A stretch of DNA of 64,000 nt from Allium sativum (Eukaryota; Streptophyta; Magnoliopsida; Asparagales; Amaryllidaceae), in contig CM060926.1 in assembly GCA_030737875.1 (NCBI GenBank), positions 161,707,579 through 161,771,578 of the forward strand, read 5' to 3'. This document shows, one piece after another, positions 9,286 through 22,373 of this stretch (its first letter is position 1; the number at the start of each line of letters is the position of its first letter). A model generated the notes under the pieces. The model was not told the origin of the DNA. It saw only the letters and a list, made by a program, of their open reading frames with translations, and ran no database searches. A program made the translations under genes and the position numbers.

Positions 9286-11763
9286 ACTGCTTTGTTTGGG
9301 TGATGATTTTATGAGCCTATTGGCTAGCCGCTTGGCTTTTTCTTTTTCTTTTTGAGATTAGAAGGACCGGGAAAGCTATTTGCGATTTCCCGATGCTCCC
9401 GGTGCAGGGGAGGTTATGGCGAAATTTTCCAAAAATTTAAGGCGTTAGTGAAATATTTGAAGTGAAAACGATATTGAAATCATTGAATGAACTATATTTA
9501 TATAATTATATAAATATAAATAAAATTAAAACGAAACGAAGCCGTGCAGTTCGTATTTTGAAACCGTGATTTCAAACAACTAATGAGGGAAATCCGACCA
9601 TTGGATTTTCCCGAAACCTCAACCGTCGGGTTCGCCTTGGAATAATCTTTCCAACGGCACCAACCTTGTAAAAATCCAACGGTTGGATTGTCTGGATTGT
9701 TTAATTCAAATTTGAAGAAAAACAGCGCCAGAAGCGATTATATTTATATATATATATATATATATATATAATTATATATTTAATCGAATAACGACGCTGC
9801 AGTTCGTATTTTGAAATCGAAACTTCAAACGATTGTACCGGGAGATCCGACCGTCGGATTTTCCCCAAAACTGGAACCGTTGGATTCGTTTTGAAAAGAC
9901 CTTTCTAATGATGTAAATTTTGTGAAGATCCAACGGTTATATTTTCAGATATGTGTAAATCAAATCTGAAGAAAAACAGCGCCACGACCGCTTTATGGCC
10001 CGAAGCGTCATTTTGAATAAATAGGCTATTTTAAAATAAATAAAAATAGCGATAAATCATTATAAAATATATAAACGATATGGAATGGAAATAAACTGAA
10101 TTTGCTTGATTTATGTGGCTTTTGATGGTTGAATGTGTTTGGTGTGAAAATTACATTAAAGAACACAATTGGTGTTGTCGAATAATTTAACCATTGAAAT
10201 AAATTGATTTGAAATTCTAAATATACATGAATTATTTGAAAAGGCCGAGTTAATTCTCACTTCAAATAATTGACCGACGATTGAAAGTCGAAGATGAAGA
10301 CGATGGTCGAAGACCGGAGATCTTCACCTCGTTTGGATGGTAACCGAGGTCCTGATTGGGAGGCATCCCGAAATAGGGATAATGAGTGGTGATCATCCAG
10401 ACGTACGTGTTGATCGAAGGGTTTGCGAGGTATTTAGTGCCTCCGGTTTCGTTCAGACCCAGAACGGACTTGTAAATGGACTGTGTGTCTGACATATGAT
10501 TTATTCTGTGTGGCATGCTAAGATGCAGTGATCAGGGCTTCTGTTGAAAAGCAAAGTCTTGTGGTGATGATCAAAGCACCGCCTGTGTGGCGTAGCTTTG
10601 TGTATAACGTGAATTCGCGAGCCTCACACCCCGGTATGAACCTAAAACGGGAGAAGGACCTCAGGGAGGGCCTACGTTTCCTCCTAGCTAAAAGTGGCGT
10701 CAGTGGTTTTACACGCCCTGACGAGTTTGACTTATGTGGTTGTTGCTGTTGCGAGGCGCCTCGGTTAGATCGGACGATCCGGGTCCGATGGAGTCATTCG
10801 TTGGCTCGCTTACGCCCCAAAGGGCGGCGAAACGTAGTGCTCAGGTATAATAATCCACATCGGTGGACCGGCCTTGTCGCTCCAAGGCTTGCCTGCGCGC
10901 TTGCCTGAGACTCGGGCTAGGCAGTCTCGAATTCGGTAAGGACTATCTTTTGCCTTGGTTCATGACGGAAATCCAATTTCCAAATACGTGACGATGCGAT
11001 TTTGATTGTATACCTATATATGGCGACATAGTGGTATGGGGCATTAATGCCGTCTATGATTGATAGTTATGATTTGAAATTGTTTTCAAACATATAAACA
11101 CTAGCAATAATATCAAATGCCTTTGTTTTATTCGTATCAAGCATATTTTGACCATTATAAGGTAAAACTCTATCCCCCGGTTTGCGTTGCATTGTGTGAT
11201 GGGAACTGAGTCTTATAATGGTTTCATTTTTATAAAAAGCATAGCGATGTTTAAAAGATTGATTTGTTTTAAAGCACTGGCAATCCAATGGAGTAAACCC
11301 GTTCCACGAAAGTGGCGTGGTCCTGAGATTAGCCATATTATATATGTGTTGAGTAGATTTCTCATACCAGTCCCATGACTGACTCGTAGTTTGTTTCACT
11401 CTCAAACTCGGGTGCCCCTTTTTCTACACGGGCAACCTTGTATTCAGGTTTAGCTGGTTCTTTTTTTGGATAGCTGGAGCTGAAGATGGATTCTATCATT
11501 TATTTCTTTTTATGCTGTTCAGCTCCTATTGTACATATTTTGTTTATTTCCGCTGTAGACATTTATGTATAGCTGAACTGTATTTGTACTAAGTAAGATC
11601 CTGTATACTGTGTAACTCTGATGATTACTTTTATCCAGTATATTTTATTGTCCATTATCTGGTGTATTTATTTAATTCTGTTCTGCTATTATCTGTTTCT
11701 ATGTTATATTCCAAAGATAACCCTTGTTTCCGTCTGTACGGGATTTCGGGTCGTCTCAAACGT

Positions 11764-12901
11764 TTACTTCGCGAGTTTCGCACCCCGGTTGTGAACCAAA
11801 AACGGGAGAGGACCTCAGGGAGGGCATGCGTTTCTTTCTAGCTAGGGTGGTGTCAGTGACCTACCAGCCCTGATATTTATATACTTTTCACCTGTGTGGT
11901 TGTTGCTGTTGCGAGGCGCCTCGGTTAGATCGGACGATCCGGGTCTGATGGAGTCATTGGTTGGCTCATTTACGCCCCAAAGGGCGGGGAAACGTATTGT
12001 TCAGGCACTATAATCCACATCGGTGGACCGGCCCTGTCGCTCCAAGGGCAGTTGCGGCTGTTCCAGTGGCTCGGGCTAGAGAGTCACGAATTGGTTGAGG
12101 ACTATCTTTTGCCTCGGTTCATAGATGGAAATCCAATTTCCAAATACGTGACTTTGCGGTTTTATTTGTAAACCTATATATGGCGACATAGTGGCATGGG
12201 ATGTTCATGTCGCCTATGATTGATACTTATGATTTGAAGTTGTTTTATACACTATGCACTTATTATAGTATCAAATGATTTGTTTTAAACGTATCAAGCA
12301 TTCTTGGCTATTATAAGGTAAAAACCCTATTCTCCGGCTTGCGATTTCATTGTGTGATGGGAACTGGGTCTTATAATAGCTTCATTTTTCTTTAGTTAGC
12401 ATTGCGTTGTTTGTTTTATGCACTGGTATTCTTGGGAGGAAACCCGTTCCGTGTTATACGGCGTGGTCCCTTGATTTACCTAATTTTAAAATAAAGATTA
12501 ATAACTGTTTTAGTTCTCACACCAGTCACATGACTGACCTGGAGTTTATTGTTTTAACCTAAACTCTGGGTGCCCTTATTTTGACACGGGCAGCTAGTAG
12601 TTTTGGTTTTGCAGATTTATATTCACATGATCCTGGTTTACAGCCGGAACGATATCCGGAAAGCTTTGTATCCGTATATCTACTTCTAGTTGTGTATTGT
12701 ATTATTTTCCGCTTCTATGTATTTAAATGTAATTTAAATCTCTGATATTTCTGTGTAATATTCATTTATACTCTGTATATTCTTGTAATCTGATGCATTG
12801 TTGTAATATACAATGAAATGTTCTTTCGTCTGCGTTCTATTTTGTGGCTTGTTCTCGAACTATCCGCGCTTTCCTCACCGGGGGAGTTGCAGGTTTTTAC
12901 A
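11764..12901 (+). repeat. Element I 5' LTR, right part
   Basis: Continuation of the 5' LTR after the nested solo LTR, homologous to 19614-20753. It ends GTTTTTACA immediately before the primer-binding site. Together with 354-5988 it makes an LTR of about 6.77 kb. Confidence 0.92.
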
Positions 12902-12903
12902 GT

Positions 12904-12915
12904 TGGTATCAGAGC
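12904..12915 (+). other. Primer-binding site, initiator tRNA-Met
   Basis: TGGTATCAGAGC, complementary to the 3' end of plant initiator tRNA-Met, two bases after the 5' LTR. It starts minus-strand DNA synthesis. It overlaps the left arm of an 8-bp stem (GAGCTTTG/CAAAGCTC, 12912-12932). Confidence 0.9.
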
Positions 12916-13920
12916 TTTGGTTTACAAAGCTCAGAGAATAAGGCACATTAGAACCATACGAAAGAATTCATCAGATATTGGATTAGTAATATCCAATTAG
13001 AATGACTCGTTAGAGATGGGATCAGTAGTATCCTAGAACGAGTGTGAAGAGTATATTTTTCAAATGAAAACAATTTTGTTTTGAAAATCTAAATCAATTA
13101 TTCATATTTGATTATTTATTTGTATTGATTTGGACAGTCCAGTATATAAAGATTTTGCATATACACCTTGCAAACATGTATTTGAAGTTTTAATATACTG
13201 GATAGATATAGAATTACACTCGAATCGCCCGGAGATGATTTTGATGATGGAGCTCCATCATTAGAATTCATGTTCGAGTGACGAAAGTTGACTTTCTATA
13301 TATTTCCTATTGACTGGTGTGAGAACCAAAAATTAGATAGGGCCTATTGTTGTGATTTGGCATCAAAAACATGATTTTTGCATATGTATCAAATTTATGA
13401 ATTTGAAACGTTAATCCACTAATCGATTGATGTTTGTGTTGTTTGTTTAATTGTTTGATAATTTTGAACCATTGTGCCTAATTTAATCAAATAGTGAATT
13501 GTATTGAAATTTGGTCGCATTTTCTTGCATATACATGTGCTTACATTGAACAGGTCATAGCAAGGAGGCTAGAGCAGAGAATAAAATTTGTTTGCCCGAC
13601 AAATAGGTACATGTTTACTACATAATTTACTGTTTTGTTTGGGTGATGATGATTTTATGAGCCTATTGGCTAGCCGCTTGGCTTTTTCTTTTTCTTTTTG
13701 AGATCAGAAGGCCTATATGGCAATTTCGGGATTTTCCCGTGGCTCCCGGTGCAGGGGAGGTTATGGCGAAATTTTTCGAAAATTCAGGGTGTTAGCCAAA
13801 TTTTTGAAAATTTGAAAATTCTCAGAAACTGAAAAGTTGGAGAATGAAAACTAGATCGAACGTAGAGTTGATTAATCAAACCACTTTCGACTTTGTTCCT
13901 TTTCGGGGACGAAAAGTTTT

Positions 13921-13932
13921 AAGTGGGGGAGA
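13921..13932 (+). other. Polypurine tract of Element I
   Basis: AAGTGGGGGAGA directly before the 3' LTR, preceded by GGGGACGAAAAGTTTT, the arrangement seen before the 3' LTR of many plant chromoviruses. It primes plus-strand synthesis. Confidence 0.88.
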
Positions 13933-13933
13933 T

Positions 13934-15484
13934 TGTAACAACCCGAAAATCTGGGCCAGTTTAAAATTTTTATTTTGGCAATTTTAGCGAATTTTGATTA
14001 TTTAAAATAGATTATTTTAAATAAAATCAACGATAAATTTATTTTGAATAGAATTCGATCGTATATAATATATACGTCGTCGTTAGAATATAAATAATTA
14101 TATATATAATTATAAATAGAATTGAAAATGGCGCGGTAGTTCGATAATTCGATTTCAAACTTCAATTGAATGTACCGGGTGCAAAACAATCCGGATTTTA
14201 GTGAAACCAAAAACATTAGGATCTCTTTGTGAATATCTTTCCAACGAATTCGAATAATCCAAATTTCATAGCGGGGATAAAAAGATATGTCCAGTTGAAA
14301 ATTCTGAATAGTCGCTATGGAATTCAGGCTCTTAAAAATGGGCATTTTGCAAACGACCTCGGATTTCGACGAAACCACTTTTGTTGGATCTGTGATGTGA
14401 AATTATTGTTAGATTCCAAATTTCATAATTTTTCGAATCAATATGTAAGCGTGGCAAAGGAAAACGCGTTTGACTAGTTTTAGTTGATTTTAATCGACTG
14501 GAAAATGGCCATTTTTCCAACGGTCTCAGAATTCGACGAAACTAGTTTTGTTAGGACCGTATCGTCAATACGAAGCTAGAAAATATTTTTCGGGAATTTT
14601 TCTAGTTAGTATGTGGCCCCGGTAAATTGAAATGTACGTTTAAAATTGAATATATAGATTTAAATTGTAATTTCAACGAAAACTGATCAAAACATTAGAA
14701 TTGTCTTATGAAACATATCCCATTGTGTTCGGAATGGGGGTAATTAGCTAGGGGCAACTATCATTGGGTTTGATTTGGGGTTCATGACGGTTTGAACCTT
14801 TAAAACAAGATAAAATATTATAAAAATATATAAATAAATTAAAAGAACCCTAATTTTAATTCATTCCATCGGGGCCGCCGCTTTCTTCAAAGAGATAAAC
14901 GGCGGAGGAGCTCCAATCTTTCTCCGTCTCTAAATTTCGATCCTCTAAGTGAAATCAAAGGGTTTCTGAAGCAATTTTGTGGAGATTTCCATCCTCTCCA
15001 AATCAAGACGAGTTTGATCTGCTATAGTCTCGTATTCTGGCCGATCCACCCTCCACAACCCGCGCCGTTCGAGGGCGGAATCCTCCGCCTGTGTGCCACC
15101 GAGCTCGACATGAAGGGGGAAGCTGTAAAGCTCGTTCGAAGCACTCCGATGTGGCACCCTCTGATTGGTCTCCGGCACGACGAAGTCAACGTAGTTCGAA
15201 GCCCTAGCATTCGAGCAGGGAGCGGCCATGGTTCAGGAGGGTTACAGCGTGAGGAAGGTAGTTAATTTAATTAATTACCTTTGTTAATCAAGTTAAAAAT
15301 TTGTTTGACATTGTCTAAATAAAATCTGGGTTGTTTTTTTTTTGTATATTATAGTATTTTAAAATCTGAAATTTTAAATATACTACATTATTTTAAAATG
15401 AAATTGTTTTAAAAATATACATTGTTTTTAGAAAATAAAAGGAGATGATTTTTGCTAATGCAATGTAAAGATTTAATTTTTATA

Positions 15485-15524
<40 letters not shown>

Positions 15525-18500
15525 TTTTTGATTAGATAAGGATGATATTTTCTATATGATATAGATTTGACTTTTTATGTGATAAAGGATGGATTTTTAA
15601 GTATATGAAAACTAAAATAAAAATGAAGTAGCATTGTCTTTAATGTGAATAACAAAGTTAAAAATCAGATTTTGAAAAATATTGTTTTTAGAAATAGGAA
15701 AATATTGTGTTTTTAGAAATAGAAAAATATATGATTTTTACATAGAAAGTAGAGATATAAAAATATAATTTTTATATGGAAAGTAGCGGTATAACGATAG
15801 AATTTTTATCTATATAATAGCAAAGTGAAAATTCAATTTTTATATATTGAATAGCAAAGTGAAAATTCGATTTTTATATATTGAATAGCAAAGTGAAAAT
15901 TCGATTTTTATATATTGGATAGTAAAGTAAAAATTCGATTTTTATATATGTAGTGGCTACGGGCAACGAAAGTGAAGAAAGGCGAGCACGGTGGAGATGT
16001 TATACATAGGAAGTGCCGTGGAGTTAGGATAGCAATCGGTGAGAACTCCTCACTCTAAATTTCTTATTCTAGTTATACATATATATATATACTAGGATGC
16101 AGACGGTGCTTACTAGCACCCGACACCCGTCATCCACAGACCATGGATGGCTTGTTTGTTTAATTGTTTGGTTGTGTGGTTGGTTAGATTAATTGAAATG
16201 GAATTGAATTGTTTGGTGAAATGAAATGGATTTGATTGATGTGTGAATGGCGTGGGCCTTCACTAGACCAGGGATAAGGCTAGGCCTCGTCCCGTTTCTA
16301 GTATCGTGCCGTTATGCCGCCGAAATTTTCTAAAAGGAGTTAGAAAAATAAAAATATCATTTTATTGTGTAAATGAATAATAGAAATTCATGTGTTGGAA
16401 TAAAATGTTTTATCGTTAAAAATATAAATTTTAACGTGAATATGAATAAATGAATCTTTATAAACAAATCGACCGATTTGTTTATATACACTAATTTGAA
16501 TGACATTGATTGGGTCGATAAATTTTACACATCGCCCAACTGCACAAATAAAATCTGTGTTTGTTGATTTGAAACCCCACACGGGTGTTGGGATGAAATT
16601 TGAAGTTCACTCATCCTGATTGATTAAATATGTCGATCGATTGATTGACAGGCTGTTATAAGCGTTAGATATCTATATTTGATGCTTATACAGTGTAGTG
16701 CACTTTGGTTGATGGTTGATTATTTTTCAATGCTATTATATACATGTGTTGTATGGGATCCATATAATTAACTTTATATGGTAATTGATTGGGCCTCATT
16801 CCAATTTGAAAAATAAAGAATAATTTAAAATAAAGGTTCATGTGTTGACAGTATTCATCCGTTGAGATTAGTCATGTGTTGAACGAAATATTTTAATAAT
16901 AAAATTTGCATCTTTATCAATATAAAATAAAGGTTCATGTGTTGACAGTACTCATCCGTTGAGATTAGTCATGTGTTGAACGAATTATATTTGAAATAGA
17001 ATTATTTGAAATAGAATATTTGAAAATAGGAATATATGAAGCCGTGTTGATTAGAGTGACGCCATTTTGACGTGAACGATATTTATATCGATTTTATTCA
17101 TTTTGAAATGAATTGAATATAAAACGATTTTGAAATGAATTGAATATAAAAACGATTTCGAAATGAATAGAATATAAAACGATTTTGAAATGAATTGAAT
17201 ATAAAACCAATTCGAATTGAATTGAAAACGAATTCGAATTGAAAACAAATTGAATTGAAATTTGATTTTAATAGAAAATGAATTTGATTTCAATTGCATA
17301 TATAACGAATTTGATTTGAATAGAAAACGAATTTGATTTCAATTGAAATATATAACGAATTTGAATCAAATAGAAAACCACTTTGAATTGAATCGAATTG
17401 AAAACGAATTCGAATTGAATTTAAAACGAAGTGAAATGAATTCAAATTGAATTGAAACTTGAGTTGAATAGAAATGAATTTTAAACCGAATTTATAAGGA
17501 AAGATTCAACTTTGATTTGAATTTGAAATGGAAGTTGAAAATGTTTTTTGAAACGAATTCAAAACTATTTATAAAATTCGTTTTAAATAGAAAACGACGA
17601 TATATATATTATATATATTATATATATATATAATATAATGGCCTGAATAGAACGCGCCGCACCGCGGCAGTTCGTGAATTTCGACCATTTATTTCAAACG
17701 GACATTACGGGAGATCCGACCGTCGGATTCTCCTAAAACCGGAACCATTGGGTTCGTATCGAAAAGAGCTTTCTAACGAATATTAGAAATTAGAAATCTA
17801 ACGGTTGGATTTGGAATTATGTCCAAATCAAATTTGAAAAAGGTCGCTGTAAGTGCAGTTCGATGGCCATTGATGGAAATCGACTGTACGGGCCTTGATA
17901 AAATCATTAAAAATATCAATAATTTGTGTAAAATCATAAGAAATGATTTAGAAAGAATTGGGATGTAAAACTCCATATTTGAAAAGATAAAAATAGATTT
18001 TTATCGAAATGAACTAGTTTTGAACTAGAATTATAATTCTATTTATTTTTAAATAAATAAATTGAATTTGAAAAGGGTTTTAAAAATAACCAGAATTTCC
18101 AATGATTGCATTAGAGTGGATTTGAATCGAAATTGTCTTCGGAATATTTCGATGTTGGAATTCGTGATTATACAGATGTTGTTATGGAAATTTGAAAGAT
18201 ATATATTTATATCGTTATTTCCAATACGACATTTGTTAGTCGTAGAATTTGATATTGAATATAAGCCGATATATTTTCTATTCAGAGCCTTGTATTTAAT
18301 ATCAAATGTGATTTGGGTTTGTCGTGAATGGTGTCTTGACTGACACTGTTCTTGAACCCAGTTGAGAAAAGATTAAATCTTTTTATTTAGATTTAATGAA
18401 GTGTACCAATTAAATGATATTTAATTGGAATTGAATTGATATTGATTTTTGGGTTTATCGTGGACAGTGTTTTAAATAACACTCGTTCTTTAATCCGATA

Positions 18501-20753
18501 ATTAATGGAATGTGACTTTGGGTTTATCGTGAACCGTGTTTTAAATGACACGGATTCTTTAACCCAGTTAACGATTAAAACTAAGTGGAGTTTTAATGAA
18601 TCTTTAATTAGATTGAAATAATCGAGAATGGAGTATCACCAGTTTTACTCCAGGCGATAGTTAAATCTTTAATTAGATTTGAACGTGAAATGGTAATTGA
18701 ATTTACCGACAACACCGTGGTGTTAGATATGAAGTATTACCAGTTTTACTTCATGGGATGAATAGGTTGGGATTGGGAAATTAAAACAAATGATTACATC
18801 GGTAAGGTTCGCTAATCCCGACTAGTTGAATCAAAATTCAAAAGGATAGATTAAAGAATAAATTCAAGGAATTTATCTTGGATAAAATTAATGGGAACCT
18901 TTCCCTATGAATGTGAAATTTAGAAACTAACTGTCGGTTAGCCAAGCAGAATGGTTTTCTGGATATTGATCTGATGTTGGTTTCGGCCTTCGGGGTTAAT
19001 ATTTGGGAAATTATTCTCTTGATTAATTACGGTAGTGACTGATGAATTGGAATGAGGCGTATGTTGTGTTTGTGTAACACTTATTTAAAATATACGCGAG
19101 TTATTCGGAAAGATCGGGTTTATCCCATTCTGAATAACTGATATGACGATAAGTCGAAGATGAAGACGATGGTCGAAGACCGGAGGTCTTCACGTCGTTT
19201 GGGTGATTACTGATGATCTTGATTGGGCTGTACACCCAAGAAGATGGAAACAGTTGGTGATCGTCCAGACGTACTTGGAGATCGATGGATATGCGGGGTA
19301 CTAGGTGCCTCCGGTTTCGTTCAGACCCAGAACGGACTTGCAAATGGACTGTGTGTCTGACATTGGATTTTAGTCCGTGTGATTGATCTCTGTTAAATAT
19401 ATATCTGTTTGGCGGCGGAGAATTTATTCTCTTGCTTAACGCCCTTCTCTGAGACGTACGAGCTCAGGGGTTATATATTGATGGATATCAAACGCATGGA
19501 GTGAATTGCCTGTGTGGCATGCTAAGATGCAAATGATCAAGGCTTCTGTTGAAAAGCAAAGTCTTGTGGTTGATGATCGAAGCATGGCCTTTGTGTCGTA
19601 GCTTTGTGTAACGTTTACTTCGCGAGTTTCGCACCCCGGTTGTGAACCAAAAACGGGAGAGGACCTCAGGGAGGGCATGCGTTTCTTTCTAGCTAGGGTG
19701 GTGTCAGTGACCTACCAGCCCTGACATTTATATACTTTTCACCTCTGTGGTTGTTGCTGTTGCGAGGCGCCTCGGTTAGATCGGACGATCCGGGTCCGAT
19801 GGAGTCATTCGTTGGCTCATTTACGCCCCAAAGGGCGGGGAAACGTATTGTTCAGGCACTATAATCCACATCGGTGGACCGACCCTGTCGCTCCAAGGGG
19901 CAGTTGCGTCTGTTCCGGTGGCTCGGGCTAGAGAGTCACGAATCGGTTGAGGACTATCTTTTGCCTCGGTTCATAGATGGAAATCCAATTTCCAAATACG
20001 TGACTTTGCGGTTTTATTTGTAAACCTATATATGGCGACATAGTGGCATGGGACGCTCATGTCGCCTATGATTGATACTTATGATTTGAAGTTGTTTTAT
20101 ACACTATGCACTTATTATAGTATTAAATGATTTGTTTTAAACGTATCAAGCATTCTTGGCTATTATAAGGTAAAAACCCTATCCTTCGGCTTGCGATTTC
20201 ATTGTGTGATGGGAACTGGGTCTTATAATAGCATCATTTTTCTTTACTTAGCATTGCGTTGTTTGTTTTATGCACTGGTATTCTTGGGAGGAAACCCGTT
20301 CCGTGTTATACGGCGTGGTCCCTTCATTTACCTAATTTTAAAATAAAGATTAATAACTGTTTTAGTTCTCACACCAGTCACATGACTGACCTGGAGTTTA
20401 TTGTTTTAACCTAAACTCTGGGTGCCCTTATTTTGACACGGGCAGCTAGTAGTTTTGGTTTTGCAGATTTATATTCACAGGATCCTGGTTTACAGCTGGA
20501 ACGATATCCGGAAAGTTTTGTATCCATATATCTACTTCTAGTTGTGTATTGTATTATTTTCCGCTGCTATGCATTTAAATGTAATTTAAATCTCTGATAT
20601 TTCTGTGTAATATTCATTTATACTCTGTATATTCTTGTAATCTGATGCATTGTTGTAATATACAATGAAATGTTCTTTCGTCTGTGTTCTATTTTGTGGC
20701 TTGTTCTCGAACTATCCGCGCTTTCCTCACCGGGGGAGTTGCGGGTTTTTACA
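13934..20753 (+). repeat. Element I 3' LTR (uninterrupted, 6.82 kb)
   Basis: Full LTR starting TGTAACAACCCG and ending TTTTTACA, followed by the CATGT duplication. It holds the same internal landmarks as the 5' copy: GC island 14868-15257 with donor at 15258, 34-bp repeat 15820-15953, exon-like block 15954-16038, minisatellite 17095-17480, hairpin tract 18314-18754. Differences from the 5' LTR are scattered substitutions plus repeat-length changes, such as an extra segment near 17331-17355 and a longer TA run at 15490-15520. Confidence 0.93.
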
Positions 20754-20758
20754 CATGT

Positions 20759-22318
20759 GCACTGCCTCACCAATCCAGTGTGCAACTGAGGAGTAGCAAC
20801 GTGGACCTTATCGACTCAGTGCACAAAGCAAAACAGTGTGTAAATATTTCAGCATGGTATTTCAAAGCCAATAGTCGAGGCATGATCAAGTAAAGACAAA
20901 ATACTAGCCAAAGTGAAAGCATGGTTAAAACAGTGGAACATGATGGAGCAAATCATTTTCAGCAAAATGAAATAATATTTTTCTAATTAAAGTGTCAAAT
21001 ACAATATTTTAAATTACAGTTCAACATACATGGTCAAACGAGGCCAAACAAATCAGATCTGAACAATAACAAGATGGAGCAACTCAAGTCTGAAGTACAA
21101 GTCCTAACACAAACCTCAGTCTCCAGTTCAAAGATGGTCAAGACATAAGTACATGTAGACATGACACAATTTTAAGCAATGATCAGTTTCAAGTGAATTA
21201 TGCATAAAGTATGGGTTCAAATGCATGGATACACTACATGATCAACAAACTTGAATAAAAGCATGAACTGGGTGAACAAGTCACAGTGGTCGAGTTACTC
21301 AAATATAAGGAACAATGAATGGACATGGTGCAGCTACATGGTGATAAATACATGGCAACAGCAAGGTGAAAATACATACTCCAAATGTCAAGTCAGTAAA
21401 CACAGAGCATGTACAAGTACATGAATGGAGCTATAGCTAAATGGTGCAGCAATATCAGTCGAGCAAGGCCAAGGCAATTCATTTTAGACTCAACACAAAG
21501 CAAAGTATCAAAGACAGTTCTGGTTCAAATCAAGTATGGTTCATCTCAACTACAAGAAACAACATGGGTGGTGTAGACTTCACTTTCTATATACATATGT
21601 ATGGTCAAGACTGGGTTCATACATATAAAACAAACTAAAAGTCGACGCAAATCAAAATCAAAATGGTGCAAGTGCAAATGGACAGTGAATTACAATGGTC
21701 AAGCAGCATTTTTAACAAGGGATAGACAAGCAAAGAAATGTAAATTGATGAACACAATATGTTTCAAGTAAAGCATAAGAGAAAAGTTTTTAAAAAACTC
21801 GAGAATAGAGACAGTCCAAGGTCAAGGAAAATTATATTATCAAGCATCAAATTTGTTCAAATAAGTCAAGTCAAAATCAAGTATATCTATACAAACTGCA
21901 ATGAACAAAGTGGAGTATAGCATCAGTTTTCTAGTTTACAGTAAGTATCAGATTTCAGTGTGTTAAAGTTCAAAGGAAAGCAAGCAGGTGAAAGTGGCAC
22001 TTCACAAGCATGCCGAATGCAAAATTCAAGTGCAGTATCACAAGAAAGTAGATTATATATGCAAAATCGAGCATAGTATCTGTTCTTTTCAAACATTGTT
22101 TCTACAAGATTAAGGTTTTAGAAATTAGCAAGGATAAATACCACAACATTTTTTTAAGTCAATATTTTCAAGTAGGAAGCCGAAAAATCAATTCAAAAAG
22201 TTACTGGAAAAGATCAATTTAGAAATGGTCAACCAGAAAATCAAAGTTCCAGAAATCCAAGGATCAATATTATTACTTTTTGAATGAGGACCAATTCAAA
22301 AATCTTGAGATATTTTTT

Positions 22319-22373
<55 letters not shown>

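Larger units (their letters stand above)
5989..11758 (+). mobile_element. Solo LTR (5.77 kb) of a diverged family member nested in Element I 5' LTR
   Basis: Begins TGTAACGACCCAG and ends GGGTCGTCTCA, flanked by the 5-bp duplication AACGT (5984-5988 and 11759-11763). The 3' LTR of Element I runs through the site uninterrupted at about 19613, confirming a clean insertion. No internal coding domain, primer-binding site or second LTR lies inside, so it is a solo LTR left by LTR-LTR recombination. It aligns with the Element I and II LTRs over the leading module (about 6150-6600), the exon-like blocks and the 3' third, but is clearly diverged. Its 9190-9440 segment matches sequence that is internal, not LTR, in Elements I and II. 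An open frame at 10528-10908 is not kept in relatives and is dismissed. Confidence 0.92.
12902..13933 (+). other. Short non-coding internal domain of Element I with leader-like stem-loops
   Basis: Only 1032 bp separate the LTRs and no conserved frame is present. The left half holds successive stem-loops: 12912-12932 at the primer site; 12977-12997 (ATTGGAT/ATCCAAT); 13005-13043 (ACTCGTT/AACGAGT enclosing a second GGAT/ATCC hairpin); 13138-13202 (TCCAGTATA/TATACTGGA); and 13217-13280 (CACTCGAA/TTCGAGTG enclosing the perfect palindrome ATGATGGAGCTCCATCAT, 13244-13261). The right half carries exon-like block C (13554-13606), a pyrimidine tract with an AG acceptor (13754), then the polypurine tract. 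Element II keeps the same order. A dimerisation/packaging leader is the natural inference, not shown. Confidence 0.7.
354..20753 (+). mobile_element. Element I: complete non-autonomous LTR retrotransposon with giant LTRs
   Basis: Two near-identical direct repeats begin TGTAACAACCCG (354 and 13934) and end in TTTTTACA (12901 and 20753). They enclose a tRNA-Met primer-binding site (12904), a 1.03-kb internal domain and a polypurine tract (about 13921-13932). The 5-bp direct repeat CATGT flanks the whole (349-353 and 20754-20758), proving an integrated element. With the nested solo LTR removed the element is about 14.6 kb, of which LTRs are about 93%. No gag, protease, RT, RNase H or integrase similarity is visible, so it must move in trans. 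It resembles LARD-type derivatives in concept, but with longer LTRs and a shorter core. Priming and polypurine tract point to a chromovirus (Tekay/Del-like) parent; that is inference. Over the first 1.3 kb the two LTRs differ at roughly 20 sites by eye (about 1.6%), implying a fairly recent insertion. Confidence 0.93.

Noticed and set aside
10528..10908. 126-codon frame in the solo LTR
   Set aside because: Homologous positions in Elements I and II contain stops and frameshifts and the peptide matches nothing known to me.
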